Notes: a model not told the origin generated them from the letters alone. 64,000 nt of DNA from Cunninghamia lanceolata (GCA_027924645.1 BSBN01001150.1:1798001-1862000); one strand, 5' to 3'. Shown: positions 45,201 through 57,533, counted from the first letter of the stretch. Numbers and translations are program-made.

Positions 45201-45442
45201 TAACCGGTCGACTAACGTATCTTTTCCCAATTTTTCCGATATGGCCGGTCAACCTTTGTATCCTTTGACATGTACATTCACCATTTACAACCATGATAAA
45301 CGATAGCAGGATATACATGAAATGTCCACGCATACATAAATGATATACCCATGGATTGTATCTTCGGTGAAACAATACCAATGGTACAAAATATGTTGCT
45401 TCTCTTCATCCAAAACCAATGGTACAAAAATTTTTATAGATC

Positions 45443-45560
45443 AACAAAATGGATATCCGTTTTCAGAACGGATATCCGTTTTGAGTTGCTTTTACCGAAG
45501 CAAAACTGATATCCATCTTGCTTTGGTACAAAGCAAGACGGATATCCATTTTGATTGTTG
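45443..45560. promoter_or_regulatory. GGATATCC palindrome cluster outside the large transposon
   Basis: GGATATCC at 45451-45458 and 45470-45477 (again 19 bp apart), then TGATATCC near 45508 and GGATATCC near 45540. The same pair spacing as at the left edge of the large transposon suggests the end of a related element or a duplicated end. Confidence 0.5.
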
Positions 45561-46329
45561 ACTTTTTATGGATTGTAACGTGTTTTAATGTTTCAGTCTC
45601 TTCTTCGAACTTCACCCTTCGTGCTGATGACTTTTTTTAATGCAAAATTGATAAAACGAAAAGGGTTTATAGAAAAAATTATTAGCTTTCTAAAAATATA
45701 AGATTTATTTGGTTATCATTTCATTAAATAATTTTTAATATACCGTGTCTCTGAAATCCTGATGGACACACTGATTGAAAAACATCCATAACTTTCAAAC
45801 CATTTCACCTTTTTGAGATCCAAAACCTATGTCACACTCTATGCTTTTTTGGCTATAGGTTAAAAAAAAAAAAATTGAATTTTGATTTTTTTTATCGAGT
45901 TAGGTTGGCTGGAAAATTATTTTTTATTTTTTAAAAAAAGTCACAGTAAAAAAATCATAACTAATTATTTTATTAGAAAAAAATTTCAAATAAATATGCA
46001 TCACATCCGGAAATGAGTCCTCTACTTATTTTGAAAGTTTCAAAAATATATATATTTTTACTCATAGTTAGGTTGGCTGGACAGACACCCACTTTTTATT
46101 TTTTTCTGAAAAATTTAATAGTTGTTCATTGAAATATTCAATTTTCACTAAGTAAATTTAGTTTTTTTTTTTTTAAATTAGTAGCCTATAAACTAGATTC
46201 AATTCTCTACAAATTTCATTCTTACATCTTTTTCAAATTGTATAGATAATCCATTCAAAATTTCACATGAACTTGATAAAGTCTGATTTTTTGTATTTTC
46301 ATTGCCACTTAGAGGTATAGTTTGGCCCA
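45561..46329 (+). other. Unassigned AT-rich sequence
   Basis: Homopolymer A and T runs; the phrase GTTAGGTTGGCTGGA occurs twice (about 45900 and 46069). No gene seen. Confidence 0.5.
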
Positions 46330-46930
46330 TCATGATCCTGCACATACCCCTACATGAATTAGCTATTCCTTATGATACCAACTAGAATCCCCTAATTGTT
46401 ATTGGGGATGTGCAATTAAAGGCCCTAACATCATCTAGAATGAGCATAGGAGAGGGATCATTCAGCAATAGTATAATGAGAGGGAGAAATCAAATCCTCT
46501 CAAAATCAGGGTACAGGCCCCAAATCCCAATAGGATAGTGGTAGAATGGATTAATTTGATTGAACATCCTGAGGTGGAAACAAAACTCCTGGAATGTAGG
46601 GCAGTGGATTATAAGAAATTCAAGGAATTAGTTGAGGGGATTGGGAAGGAGGCTTTGGGTTTTTCAAAAGTTAGGTGGAATGAGTTGACACTAGCATTGC
46701 AGAGGAAAGAGCCCCACTCACTGTTGAATTTCTCAGCGGCAATCACTAGGGCATAGAGGTATATCAAATCAACTAATGAACATGGGATTGCTTGGATGCC
46801 TTTGGTTTTTCATCCTCCCATGTTCCTTTATCCAATTCCACACTGGCAGGAATAGAAGACATCTCAAGCAGCAGAACAGGGCCAGGTGAAACCAGTTGCC
46901 AAAGCAGAAGGGTTTCTATCTCAAACATGA
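46330..46930 (+). pseudogene. Coding-like scrap of unknown origin
   Basis: A frame around 46500-46756 reads NPNRIVVEWINLIEHPEVETKLL, DYKKFKELVEGIGKEALGFSKVRWNEL and LLNFSAAITRA, then after a TAG at expected Gln RYIKSTNEHGIAWMPLVFHPP. Composition and length are protein-like and similar in style to retroelement accessory ORFs, but I recognise no family. It ends before the truncated unit array. Confidence 0.4.
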
Positions 46931-47109
46931 TAGAGGGGTCATGGAACCTACAGATTATAGAGAGCTTTCTCTCCAATATAATCAGAGGCCTTGGTTGCTG
47001 GAGGACCAACAACATGTTTAGTTGGGGTGTGATGAGGTTGTGCTTTTTTCTGTTTCGCTTGCTTTAGTTCAATCTTTTTAAAGACATTCCTAGATTTTTC
47101 CATGCATTG

Positions 47110-48771
47110 TCTATGCTTATTGACTATCTATAATGAAAATACAAAACTTACAAAAATTTTGAGTTGCATCTCCAATCAGCATACAGTAAGTTGTATGGCT
47201 CTCTTCTCCATTACCTTCTTCCATGCCCCATTGAAAAATTACCACAGAGAATAAAAACATACACAAAATTTGAGAAAACAAAGAACAAGACAAGACAAGA
47301 CAAAATACAAAAATAGAAAGGAAAAAATCAGAGCAAAAATTCAAAACTACAACTCACAAGAGGAGGTATGGCCATGACAAAAACATTATAATAATAGGAA
47401 AAAAAAATAGAATAAGGAATTCTCAAATAAGACTCGGTGAAATCATGTTTTTTTCAACGACCATTCCATCTATTGATTTATTGAAGCTGTTGTTGGTTTA
47501 TTGAAGTTGCTATAATGTAAGGGCGGAATATACTATAGCTGCCCACTATTATTATCATTGACTATAGTATTGACTATCTATAATGGAAAAATAAAACTTA
47601 TAGTATTTTCAAGCCACATCTTCAATCAGCCAGGGGGTAAGCTGTATGGCTCTCTTCATCGTTGCCTTCCTCCATGCGCCATTGAAAAATTACCACAGAG
47701 AATAAAAACATACATGAAAATCCAAGAAAATGGAAAACAAGACAAGACAAGACAGAATACAAAAATAGAAAGAAAAAAATCATCAGCAAAAATTCAAAAC
47801 TAGAACTCACAAGAGGAGGCATGGCCATGCCAAAAACATTACAATAATAGAAAAAAAATAGAATAAGGAATTCTCAAATAAGAGGTGAAATTGTGCTTTT
47901 TCAACTGTCATTCCATTGATTGGTTTATTGAAGTTGTTGTAATGTAAGGTGAAATATACTATAACAGACCTACTATTGTTATCATTGACTACAATATTGG
48001 CTATCAATAATGCAAAAATTAAACTTACAGTATTTTTCAGTGACATCTCCAATTAGCCAAGCAGTTAGTTGTATGGTTTTCTTCACTATTGCCTTCCTCC
48101 ATGCCCTGTTGAAAAAATATCATAGAGAATAAAAGCATACATGAAAATCTAAGAAAACAGAAAACAAGACAAGAGAAGACAGAATACAAAAATAAAAAGG
48201 AAAAATCATAGAAAAATTCAAAACTAGAACTCACAAGAGGAGGCATGGCCATGCCAAAAACATTACAATAACAATAAAAGAAAAGAAAAAAATAGAACAA
48301 GGAATTCTCAAATTAGAGGTGAAATTGTGCTTTTTTCAACAACCATTTCATCCATTGGTTTATTGAAGTTGTTGTTGGTTTATTGAAGATGCTATAATGT
48401 AAGGGGGAATATACTATAGAAGACCTACTGCTGTTATCATTGACTACAATATTGACTATATCTATAATGAAAAAAATAAAACTTACAGTATTTTCGAGCC
48501 ACATCTCCAATCAACATGCAGTAAGTTGTATGTCTCTCTTCACCGTTACCTTCTTCCATGCCCCGTTGAAAAATTACCATAGACAATAAAAACATACACA
48601 AAAATTTAAGAAAACAGAGAACAAGACAAGACAAGATAGAATACAAAAATAGAAAGGAAAAAATCAAAACAAAAATTTAAAACTAGAACTCACAAGAGGA
48701 GGTATGGCCATACCAAAAACGTTACAATAACAGGAAAAAAAAAATAGAATAAGGAATTCTCAAATAAGACA
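47110..48771 (+). repeat. Tandem ~435-457-bp units, copy 2
   Basis: One partial and three full units, with starts near 47440, 47880 and 48315 (GAGGTGAAAT or a variant) and the same blocks as 11839-13307. The unit near 48198 supplies the empty site for the hairpin MITE. Confidence 0.85.
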
Positions 48772-48860
48772 AAACTTTTCCATCCCAAAAACTTCTCCTA
48801 TTTGAAAAAATTAAATTAAGATTATATATATATATATATATGCACATGTTCTCTCTAAAA
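48772..48860 (+). repeat. Arm start, left of the LINE insertion
   Basis: Matches the arm start at 13308 (AACTTCTCCTATTTGAAAAAA, TTAAATTAAGATTATATAT, then GTTCTCTCTAAAA) and stops at the LINE. Confidence 0.85.
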
Positions 48861-48933
48861 TTTTTTTTTTTAAAAATCACTTTAGGATTGCAGCGAAAAG
48901 CAGCGAAAGTTGGCGATTGCAGCGAAGTTTTCT

Positions 48934-50670
48934 ATGACTCTGGCTAGGAAGGCCACTTTCATGGTGGCTTCCTCTGGCGGTCTTGTAGGGGGCGGCGGGA
49001 GACAGCTGGATGTCTCCAAGAGCATCCTCGATCCAAGTGTAGTTGTTTCCTCTCCCCTCATTAATGGTATTGAAATGCTTGGTCCTAATACCTCCTCTCT
49101 CTGCAATCCTGTCGATCTCGTACCCACTATCACTCCTCCCGCAGTGTCGAATGACACCGGCCTTAATGGCTTACCTGCTAATCCCCTTTTATCAAGCAAT
49201 AGACCCAAATCTTTCTCTGAAGCTGTGGCTCAATCTTCTGGTTCCATTAATGAGAAAGCCAAGTTTGATTTTGCAAGTCCCCATGCCCATAAAGCCGCCG
49301 ACCCCGGTAAGATCTCCTCGGCTTCCTTAGCTCCTTTCTCTATCGCTCCTAATCCTAAAATGTTTACTGAGATAGTTAAGGAAAAAAATAGGTTAAGAAA
49401 TACTGCGATATTTTTTTCAGCTGTTGAAATGGACAAATGCCCTCCACAGAAATTTCTTGACGACTAGTTTCATAATTATTGGAATAATAAATTAGGGTTT
49501 CATATTTCTTTCTGCCGTCAGATTCAAAAGGGATTGTATGTTATTTTCTTTGTTAATCAGGAAGCTCAAAAGGAAGTTCTTGAAAAGCAATATTGGATAG
49601 TTGGGTCCACTTCCTTCCGAGCTCTGGCTTGGACGCCTGAGGTTGTTCACGAAGAAGTTTTGGCCTTATCGGCCCCTAGATGGATTTTGGTTAAAAACAT
49701 CCCTCCTTTCTTATGGCGGTTCTTACCCCAATTACTCGACCCACTGGGAAAAACCATTCGTATGGACGATATTGTTAGGTTGGTACCCCATATGGATGCC
49801 AGAGTATTAATTTCTCTTCTTCCTGGTAAAGAAATTCCAGCTAATATCTCGGTTAATATCTTAAATGAAACTTTTGTGTGCTCAGTTGAAATATTGGGTG
49901 GATTAAATGCCTACTTTCTTTGTCGAAAGGAGGGACACCTTAGGAAAGATTGCCCTATTATCAAGAGAAACCCTATTAAAAACCCTACCCCGCCTATCCC
50001 TAATCCTCCCCCCAGCTCGGCTAACTCTATTCCGCTCCCTAGTTACCTGACCTCGCTTGAAGGAAATTCACCCAAGCCACCTCCTACATCCTTTTCTGTC
50101 TCTCCATCTCCCCCTTCCGTTCCTCTCTCAGTTCCGTCTTTGGACATGGCTATCGACTTAATTAACTCTGATGATGGTTTTATGATTGTTCGCAATAAAA
50201 AAAAGTGTAAAGGTAACAATAATGTTCAATCAAAAATTTAGATTCCTGCCTCCGCCAGAAAGATCCTTCCCCAAACTCCCCCTGTTATCAACCCTGAGGT
50301 TGAGATTATCAAGGATATGCCACAGAATATCGACAATAGAAGAATTAACAGTAATTCTACTATTGATTCCTCTCAGAAGTTCCCACCAAAATTTTTTAAA
50401 GAACTTGGCGATGATTGTTCTCTTGAAATCATCCCTGCTATACCCCCTTTTGATGGTTCCCCAAGCGTGCCTTCTATGGAGATGGATTCCCAATCAGAAT
50501 ATGAGGATGATCCTAAAGCTGATGCCTTAGCCGTGAGACGTAGGGGAAGGCCGCCTGGGTCTAAGAACAAATCTTTTGGTAAGAAATCAGGGGATAACTC
50601 GAACAAGTCTCTACCTTTAGCTGATGAGGAAGGTGATGTGTGCCCTACCCCCTCTAATGTTTCCCAATGA
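48934..50670 (+). pseudogene. LINE ORF1 (gag-like RNA-binding protein)
   Basis: A single frame of 579 codons from the ATG at 48934 with only two stops (49465-49467 and 50239-50241). The middle part (KCPPQKFLDD..FHNYWNNKLGF to VSVNILNETFVCSVEI) is the DUF4283-type domain of plant LINE ORF1. A zinc knuckle follows as LCRKEGHLRKDC, whose first Cys is Tyr. Then comes a Pro/Ser-rich region and a C-terminal AT-hook-like RRRGRPPGSKNK. The stop TGA overlaps the ORF2 start as ATGA (50667-50670), suggesting coupled translation. The family role is to bind LINE RNA and form the RNP. Confidence 0.85.
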
Positions 50671-53600
50671 ATTGTCTTTCTTGGAATGTAAGGGGCCTTG
50701 AATCCCTGGATAGGAAGTTTGTTGTTAAGCGTCTTCTTGATTCTTTCAATTCTATGGATGTGTTCATGATGCAAGAAGTTAAAGCTGTTGGATTCATGCT
50801 TGAATCCAACCTCAATTTTATATGGAATGATGCTATTAAATTTTTTACTAATCACAACAGAGGCAGAGGAGGAATCGCTCTCCTCATTAACCCCAAATGG
50901 GGGAGGTACATAACTGATAATGGTACCTCTCCCTGCCAAAGGGCTATTTGGATTACTGTTCATCATGACAATAATTTATTTGGCATTTGCTCTATTTATG
51001 CTTCCAATGACCCTAAAGAGAGGGCTTCTCTCTGGAACTGGTTGACTAATCTCCCTAATATCCCTTGGTTTTTTGGTGGAGACTTTAATATGGTTGAATC
51101 CCAAAATGATAAGTTGGGTGGCAACCCCTTTAATTGGAAGGATAATGAAAAATTTCATTGGAATAGATTTATAAACTTAAAAGCTCTGTTTGACCCTCTT
51201 GCTGGTAATAAGGACTATAACCCCGGTATTTGGCACACTTGGTGCAACTTTCAATAGGGTCACTCTCGGATTTATTCCAGGCTTGATCATTTTTATGGTA
51301 ATAAAAACTCCTTCTCCTTTCTTCCTAACAAATAGGGAAACATTGTTCTTGTTACCGCCACCACCCTTTCTGATCACCACCCCATTTCCACCCATGTCAA
51401 TCTTGACATCGGTCATGTTCACCATAAAACTTGTAAACCCAAATTCATCTTGAATACCAGTCTCCTTCTGGATGAGGACGTCCTTGCTGCCATTAAGATT
51501 ACTAGGGGCATTAATAATGTGAATCTCCATGACCATTCCAAGTTATATAGATGGAAAGCTAATCTCCCAGCCTGGAAGTGTTTCCTCCAGACCATTGGTC
51601 AAAAGAAGGCCAAGGATTATAGGTTTATTGAGAAATGTTTATGTTCTGATCTTCAAGATGCAGAAAGCAATATTCAGGAGGACTCTTCCAATCTTGAACT
51701 TTTGTCTCAGGTTATGTCTGCTAAGGATGCCTTGAGGAAACATCAACAACTCAAAATTCGTGGTGCCAAAATCAGATCTCGTGCCCACTGGCTCCAACAT
51801 GGGGACTGGGGCTCCAAATTTTTCTTTAATCTTCTTAAACATAAGCATAGCAAAGAGTCTATTAATAGACTCTCAATAGACAGCCATGAAGTCTCGGACC
51901 CTGTTGTCATCATCCAGGCGTTTGCTGATTATTATAAAAATCTCTTCACCTCTGAAGACTCTAAGGAGGCTGAGGACCTTAGAATTAAATGTAAACCCCT
52001 GATTCCCAATAAACTGGAGTATGGTGATATCTCTATCTTATCTAAGGAAATCTCTCTGGATGAGATTGATACTGCTATTAAAGCCCTCAATAATGATAAG
52101 GCCCCTGGTCCTATTGAGTTTTATAAGGCTAATATCAGTTGGATCTGCAAAGATCTTCATGATATGTATGCTGACGCCATCATTAATGGCACCCTGGGCC
52201 CTGAGATCAATAGTGGCATCATCAAGCTCCTTCCCAAAGATGGGGACAAAGCTCTCATAAGAAATTGGAGACCAATCACGCTCCTCAATGTTTCTTATAA
52301 AATTTTGGCTAAAATCCTGGCCCTCAGACTTGTGAATATTCTTCCTAAATTTGTTTGTGCTACTCAAACTGGTTTTATCAAGGGTAGATACATTCTGGAG
52401 AACCTTATTACTAGCTGGGAAGCTATGGATTGGGCTAAGTGCTCCCATCAGAACTCTGCTATGTTACTTCTGGACTTCGAGAAAGCCTATGATAGGGTTG
52501 AATGGAATTTCATCATCATGATGCTTGAAGCCTTCGTTTTCCCTCCCTTCTTCTGCAATGCTGTCCAAGTGCTTCTTAATGATGCCTCCGCCCAGGTGGA
52601 GGTCAATGGTTCCCTTTCCAACCCTTTTTCTCTTGGCCTGTCCATCAGACAAGGTTGCCCTTTAGCTCCTGCCCTGTTTGTTATTGCCTCAAAAGCCCTT
52701 TTTTATATCCTTAGAGACAATTCGTTATCCCCTAAGGTTAGAGGTCTTTATCTTCTGAATAACGATGAGCTTATTAATTGTCAATTTGCTGATGATACTG
52801 CCCTTTTTTTTTAGCTCTCTGATAGAAATTTTAAAGCTTTGCAAGCTAAACTTGATCTATTCTGTTCCATTTCTAGTGCTCGTATATCTCAAGCCAAATC
52901 CATTTGCCTGGGATGGGAAGAGCAACCTCCTTGCTGGTTTTCTCAGTATAACTTCCAATGGGGTGGTCCCAGCAAGATTGTCAAATATCTTGGCATCCCC
53001 TTCTTTGTTGAACCTTCGCTTAAAGATATGTGATCTTGGATAAAGGAAAAAATCGATAAGAAGCTCAATAAATGGCATAACAGGTCATTATCTCTTGCTG
53101 GCAGAATTCAAGTTTGTCGGAAGATGTTGTCTTCATATAGTATTTATTATTCCTCTGCTTGGATGTTCAATAATTATCAGATTTTAGAATTCCAGAAGGC
53201 TATCAGGCACTTTCTTTGGTCTGATGGTAAAGGTAATAAAAAGGTGCATGCGGTCAAATGGGACTGGTGCCATACTGACAAAATCCTTGGGGGGCTAGGG
53301 CTTAAAGACCTTAAAATTCAAGGTATTGCCTTATCTGCCAAATGGATCTTTCACTCCATGGAGGGTAATAATCCTTGGAAGGTGCTGGTTAGGCATAATA
53401 TTGAAAGAGGTTTTCCTAAAAAAGCCAGAACTTGGAAAAATCTCCCATTATGTGATCTTATTTTTGGCAATTTCCCAGTCATTGTCCAAGGCTCTGCGGT
53501 TTTCAAATCCATTTGGAGAGCCTAGGATCATGTCAAGAACTTTATCACCAACAAGGAATTTTATGATGATAAGCAGATCCATGGTGAAAGATCCATTTGG

Positions 53601-54374
53601 TGGAACTTGCACCTGAATGGTAAACCCCTAGCCCTCTCCCAAGGATGTTCTGCCAAGTTATGGGCTAAAAAGGGTATATCTCAGTTTGTTGATCTTTTGT
53701 AACAGGATAATATCATTCAATGGGATGAGCTCAAGAATAAGTATAATATTCCTGATTCGCACAAGAAGACCTATAATATGATTGTTCAGGCTACTAAAAA
53801 TCTTCCTACTGTTTGTCATGTGGATTCCCATAGGCACTTAAAGTGTAAGTGGTCGGATGGGGTCATCATGGCTAATCTCAAAGCCAAAAATATTTACAGA
53901 ATCATTGATCACAATGAAGATATTATTTATCACATTAACACTGTTTGGTATTCCTCTCTTGATGCTGATTCTTGGAAAAAATATTTTGACATTTTGTGGC
54001 AAAGTCCTGTTGAACCTAAAATTAGATGTTTTAAATGGTTAGTTCTGCTTGATAGACTCCCCATTAAAAAAGATGGTCATAATACTGACATTTGTAACTT
54101 ATGCAGGCTCCCTGAAACAGGTAGACATATTTTATTTGATTGTATCTTTGGTAAAGAGATCTGGAATATGTTTGGTGTCTTTTACCCTGTTAATGTAAAT
54201 ATTTTGGAAATTGTTACTAGTCATATCAATGGTCTCCATAAGGATACCAACTTATTTTGGAGTATGCTGTCTTCTAACATCCTCTGGCAGATCTGGAAGT
54301 GCAGGAACGAGGAGAGGTACCAAGGTAAACCAAGAGTTCTTACTGAGTTTTTTTTGAAAACTCACACATCTTAA
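50667..54374 (+). pseudogene. LINE ORF2: endonuclease, reverse transcriptase, zf-RVT
   Basis: One frame of 1236 codons with stops at 51255, 51333, 52812, 53031, 53523 and 53700. Endonuclease (residues ~1-235): SWNVRG, QEVKA, GDFN, SDHHP, the expected APE-type catalytic motifs. RT (~440-760): NDKAPGP, NWRPITLLNVSYKILAK, TGFIKGR, LLDFEKAYDRVEW, IRQGCPLAPALF and FADDTALFF, catalytic Asp pair intact, followed directly by a stop. KYLGIPF follows. The C-terminal zf-RVT reads CNLCRLPETGRHILFDC. Several stops replace Trp or Gln codons. Family role: nick target DNA and copy LINE RNA at the nick. Confidence 0.92.
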
Positions 54375-54812
54375 AATTTTTCTGTAGGTTCACACTACTA
54401 TGACGATAGAAAAAGAGAAGCTGAGGAAGTTCCTTAAGGATGGGCACACCACCTTTTTCTTCTATGAGCTAAAGCATGGTATGAGTGGAGGAGAACCCTG
54501 GACAACTTGTAGACGTTTGAATAGGCTTGTAAAAGACTGAACAAAGAAATCAGGAAGAACATCAATACTAGGAAAGAAGAGCTGTTTATGTTGCTTTAGA
54601 TACAGGAACATAAGAACATTATTTGGATGGAGGGCCCGCTTGGTTGGACGGCTTAGGTTGATACCCACTATGATGTCCTTCATTAGTTGTTCGCTGCTTC
54701 ATTTTGATCCTCTTTTGTATATATGATACTCTGATTTCGTGGTGAGGCTTGGCCTCTTTGTTGATACTCTCAGTGACGTATTTTTTGTAATTGATCCACC
54801 TATAGTTAATAT
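54375..54812 (+). other. LINE 3' UTR
   Basis: Follows the ORF2 TAA. It contains a GGGCCCGCTTGGTTGG-like block and a TTGATACTCTCAGTGACG stretch, and ends in a short A run before arm sequence resumes. Confidence 0.75.
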
Positions 54813-56440
54813 AAAAAAATTAAAAAATAATAATTAAAAATATTCAAAGCTAACCCAAGTTAATTTATTTTTTAAAGTTGAGTTATATGAAATAGATGTT
54901 TCTATTTTTTTAAGTTGAGTTATAGAAATAAATGTTTCTAAAATTTTATTTTTAATTTTGAATTGGATTTTTGAAGTTGAGTTATAGAAATAGATGTTTC
55001 TAAAATATTATTTTTTATTTTAAATTAATTTTTTTGAAGTTGAGTTATATAAATAAATGTTTCTAATTTTTTTAGTTTTGAATTAGATTTTTTTAAGCTT
55101 TTTAATACAAAATATAAATTTACCCCCTAATTTTTGTATTATATTCCAATCAAGATGTTTTTTCAATTTTTGTATTATATATAATAAAAAAAGTTGTCAC
55201 CTACATAAATAAAAATTAACATGGCTACATATAAAAATAAATAAAACTTAAAAAATTAGTAGCATTTGCTACCGCTTCTTTAATTTGTTTTATTAAATAC
55301 TATTGCTAATATAAATGTTACTACTGCATATAAAATAAATTAAAATAGGGCTGGGGTCTGGCTTGATTGGCGAGCGCTTCCTGTGGTAGGCACGAGGTCA
55401 CGAGGTCCAGTCTCCCCTTGCCCACCTGATATTGTATCTGGTTCATAGCTCCGGTCAAAAGCGTTTACCCATGTTGAATAAAAATAAATTAAAATAATTT
55501 TTTATTTTTTTTATAAATCCTATTGCTGCGTATAAAAATAAATAAAAATTAAAAAGTTGCAATTACTCTAATTTTTTATATTAATATATAGATTAATATA
55601 TATTATTTATTTATTTTATTTTATAATATACATAAATAAAAATTAAAAAAATCACAATTACTATTTATTAAATTTTTTATATTAATATAGATACACAATT
55701 TATTTATTTATTTTATTTTATAATAAACATACACAAAAATTAAAAAGTCCATTTACTAATTTTAAATTTTTTATATTAATATATATACATAAATAATATA
55801 AATTATTTATTCATTTATTTTATTTTATAATAAGCAAAAAAAAAAAAAATCATAATTACTTCTTTTATTTTTTATATTAATATATACACACATACATTAA
55901 TATATATTATTTATTTATTTCATTTATTTTATAATAAATATAAACAAAAATTAAAATGGTAACAATTATTATTTGTATATTTTTTATATTAATATATATA
56001 CATATACATTAATATATTATATATTATTTATTTTATTTTATAATAAAATAAATTTGGAGAATGAACTTTCTTTTATTATTTTACACTTATTTTAGGTTTT
56101 TTTGTTTTTTCTTTTTTCTTTTTTATTTTTTGTCTATGTTATAATTATTATAAATCAATTAATTAAAAAATAAACTGAAGTAAAGTTTAAGAAAATAAAA
56201 GAAAGTTTATTCTCCGACTCTAACTTGCTATAAAAATTTAAATATTTTAATTATATTTTAATAATATTTAATTCACATTTAACCCAACTTTTTCCATAAA
56301 CTTGCAAGGTTGTTAAAATGAATTATTTTTTAGAAAGTAAAAGAAAGCATCTTTTGACAAAATAAAGAATATTTTATATTTTAAAATTGATTAAATATTT
56401 AATCATTAGGAGAGCTCAATGAAGGGGATATAATCTTATG
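54813..56440 (+). repeat. Arm, right of the LINE insertion
   Basis: Continues the arm begun at 48772, matching 13417-14889, and ends GGGGATATAATCTTATG at 56440. It contains the SINE at 55348-55480. Confidence 0.85.
55332..55496 (+). mobile_element. tRNA-related SINE with 16-bp target-site duplication
   Basis: The SINE body is 55348-55480 (133 bp), GC-rich in an AT-rich arm. AAAATAAATTAAAATA stands on both sides (55332-55347 and 55481-55496). Arms without it at 13920-13945 and 10981-11008 give empty sites. A polymerase III A box (TGGCTTGATTGG, 55359-55370) and a B-box-like GGTCCAGTCTCC (55404-55415) have tRNA-like spacing. The body ends ..CATGTTGAATA, without a long A tail. The family is not identified. 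Movement would use the enzymes of a partner LINE. Confidence 0.92.
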
Positions 56441-57069
56441 ATATTCATTGTGTGTCTTTGTGTGTTTAAATGAACTTTGGCTTTCATTTTGTGTGTGAAA
56501 TAATTGTGGCATTCACTATGCAAATGAACCTTGGAATTCATTGTGTGCATGTGAATGAACTTGGACATTCTTGTGTGAAGTGTGCACACGTGTGTTTGAA
56601 AGATAACTTTGTCATTCACTTTTTTATTTGTGTGAAGTGTGTGTGTGTGTGTGAAAGTTAATTGTTGATGGTGTTTTTAGCACACAACAATACAGGTGTG
56701 ATTGCTGGTACCACACCTCTTTTAAAAAAGGTATCCTATCCAAGATAGGATTGCCCCAAGGATAATACAGCTAGGTCTTAGCTTGCTTGGAATATCTCAG
56801 TAGAATTTACTAGCTGTGCCAACAAGGGGCTTTACATGAAATGCAAGGTTTATGAAATGTGACAGCAAAGTATATGCAAAAACCCTAGGCGGTTCAGACT
56901 GTGAAGTCTGAAATTTTAGCAGATGGGTAATGAAATGCTGCTCAAACCCTAAATCTACCAAACTTTATGTAAATAAAATGCAAAAGGAAAGGGAAGAGAG
57001 AGAAGGGATAAGAAATCCTATAGACAATTACATAAATGATCAATAACTAGATAGACAGATTCCCAATAA
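56441..57069 (+). other. Unassigned sequence with a GT-rich segment
   Basis: 56450-56660 is rich in TGTGTG and ATTCA..GTGTG phrases, including an imperfect GT microsatellite at about 56636-56654. The rest shows no gene. Confidence 0.5.
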
Positions 57070-57533
57070 CAAACAAATCTCTGTTTAACCAGGTAGCCCC
57101 ACAATGCCACAGAGATTGTGAAATCTTCTAAGGAAATGCAATGATTTTCAAATTGTAGAGGGTTCATCAAACACTCAATCCCTGGCATAGCTCAATGAAA
57201 TCATACAATCAAACTTATCTCATAAACTATACTTAGACTAACCATGCACAATGACATACAATCAACAAGTCATCAATGGTATGGACAGGAAATCCATCAA
57301 ATATCTGAATCTTTGCTTAACCAGGCAGCCCCGCAATGCTATAGAGATTGTGTAATCTTCTAAGGAAATGCAATGATTTTTAAATTGTAGAGAGTTCATC
57401 AAACACTCAATCCCTGGCGCAGCTCAATGAAATCATATAATCGAACTTATCTCATAAACTATGCCTAGACTAACCATGCACAATGACATACAATCAACAA
57501 GTCATCAATGGTATGGACAAAAAATCCATCAAA
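57070..57533 (+). repeat. 232-bp tandem duplication
   Basis: AACCAGGTAGCCCCACAATG at 57087 recurs as AACCAGGCAGCCCCGCAATG at 57319. The copies stay aligned for about 230 bp (AGGAAATGCAATGATTTT, CCTGGCRYAGCTCAATGAAA, GACATACAATCAACAAG) with only scattered differences. Confidence 0.93.

Larger units (their letters stand above)
48861..54812 (+). mobile_element. Near full-length LINE (plant L1-like), decayed
   Basis: ORF1 (48934-50670) and ORF2 (50667-54374) are followed by a ~440-bp 3' UTR ending TTAATATAAAAAAA. Arm sequence resumes after about 54812 with TTAAAAAATAATAATT, matching 13417 onward, so the insertion site can be inferred from the other arms; an exact target duplication is blurred by A/T runs. 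The order gag-like ORF1, endonuclease, RT, zf-RVT fits plant L1-like LINEs. No RNase H domain is seen after zf-RVT. Stops: two in ORF1, six in ORF2, no frameshift. Confidence 0.9.
47110..56440 (+). mobile_element. Composite AT-rich element, copy 2 (5'-truncated; nested LINE and SINE)
   Basis: Tandem units (47110-48771) followed by one arm (48772-56440) that ends GGGGATATAATCTTATG, as in copy 1. The left arm and part of the first unit are missing: similarity starts abruptly at about 47110 inside a unit. The arm is opened by a ~6-kb LINE at 48861-54812 and by a SINE at 55348. Removing both gives an arm of about 1.6 kb, like 13308-14889. Confidence 0.8.

Noticed and set aside
50373..50966. 197-codon minus frame opposite LINE ORF1/ORF2
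   Set aside because: Antisense of the AT-hook end of ORF1 and the endonuclease start, which are clearly coding on the plus strand.
55359..55415. A functional tRNA gene
   Set aside because: The A and B boxes are there but no cloverleaf or acceptor stem can be formed; target duplication and sister empty sites show a SINE.
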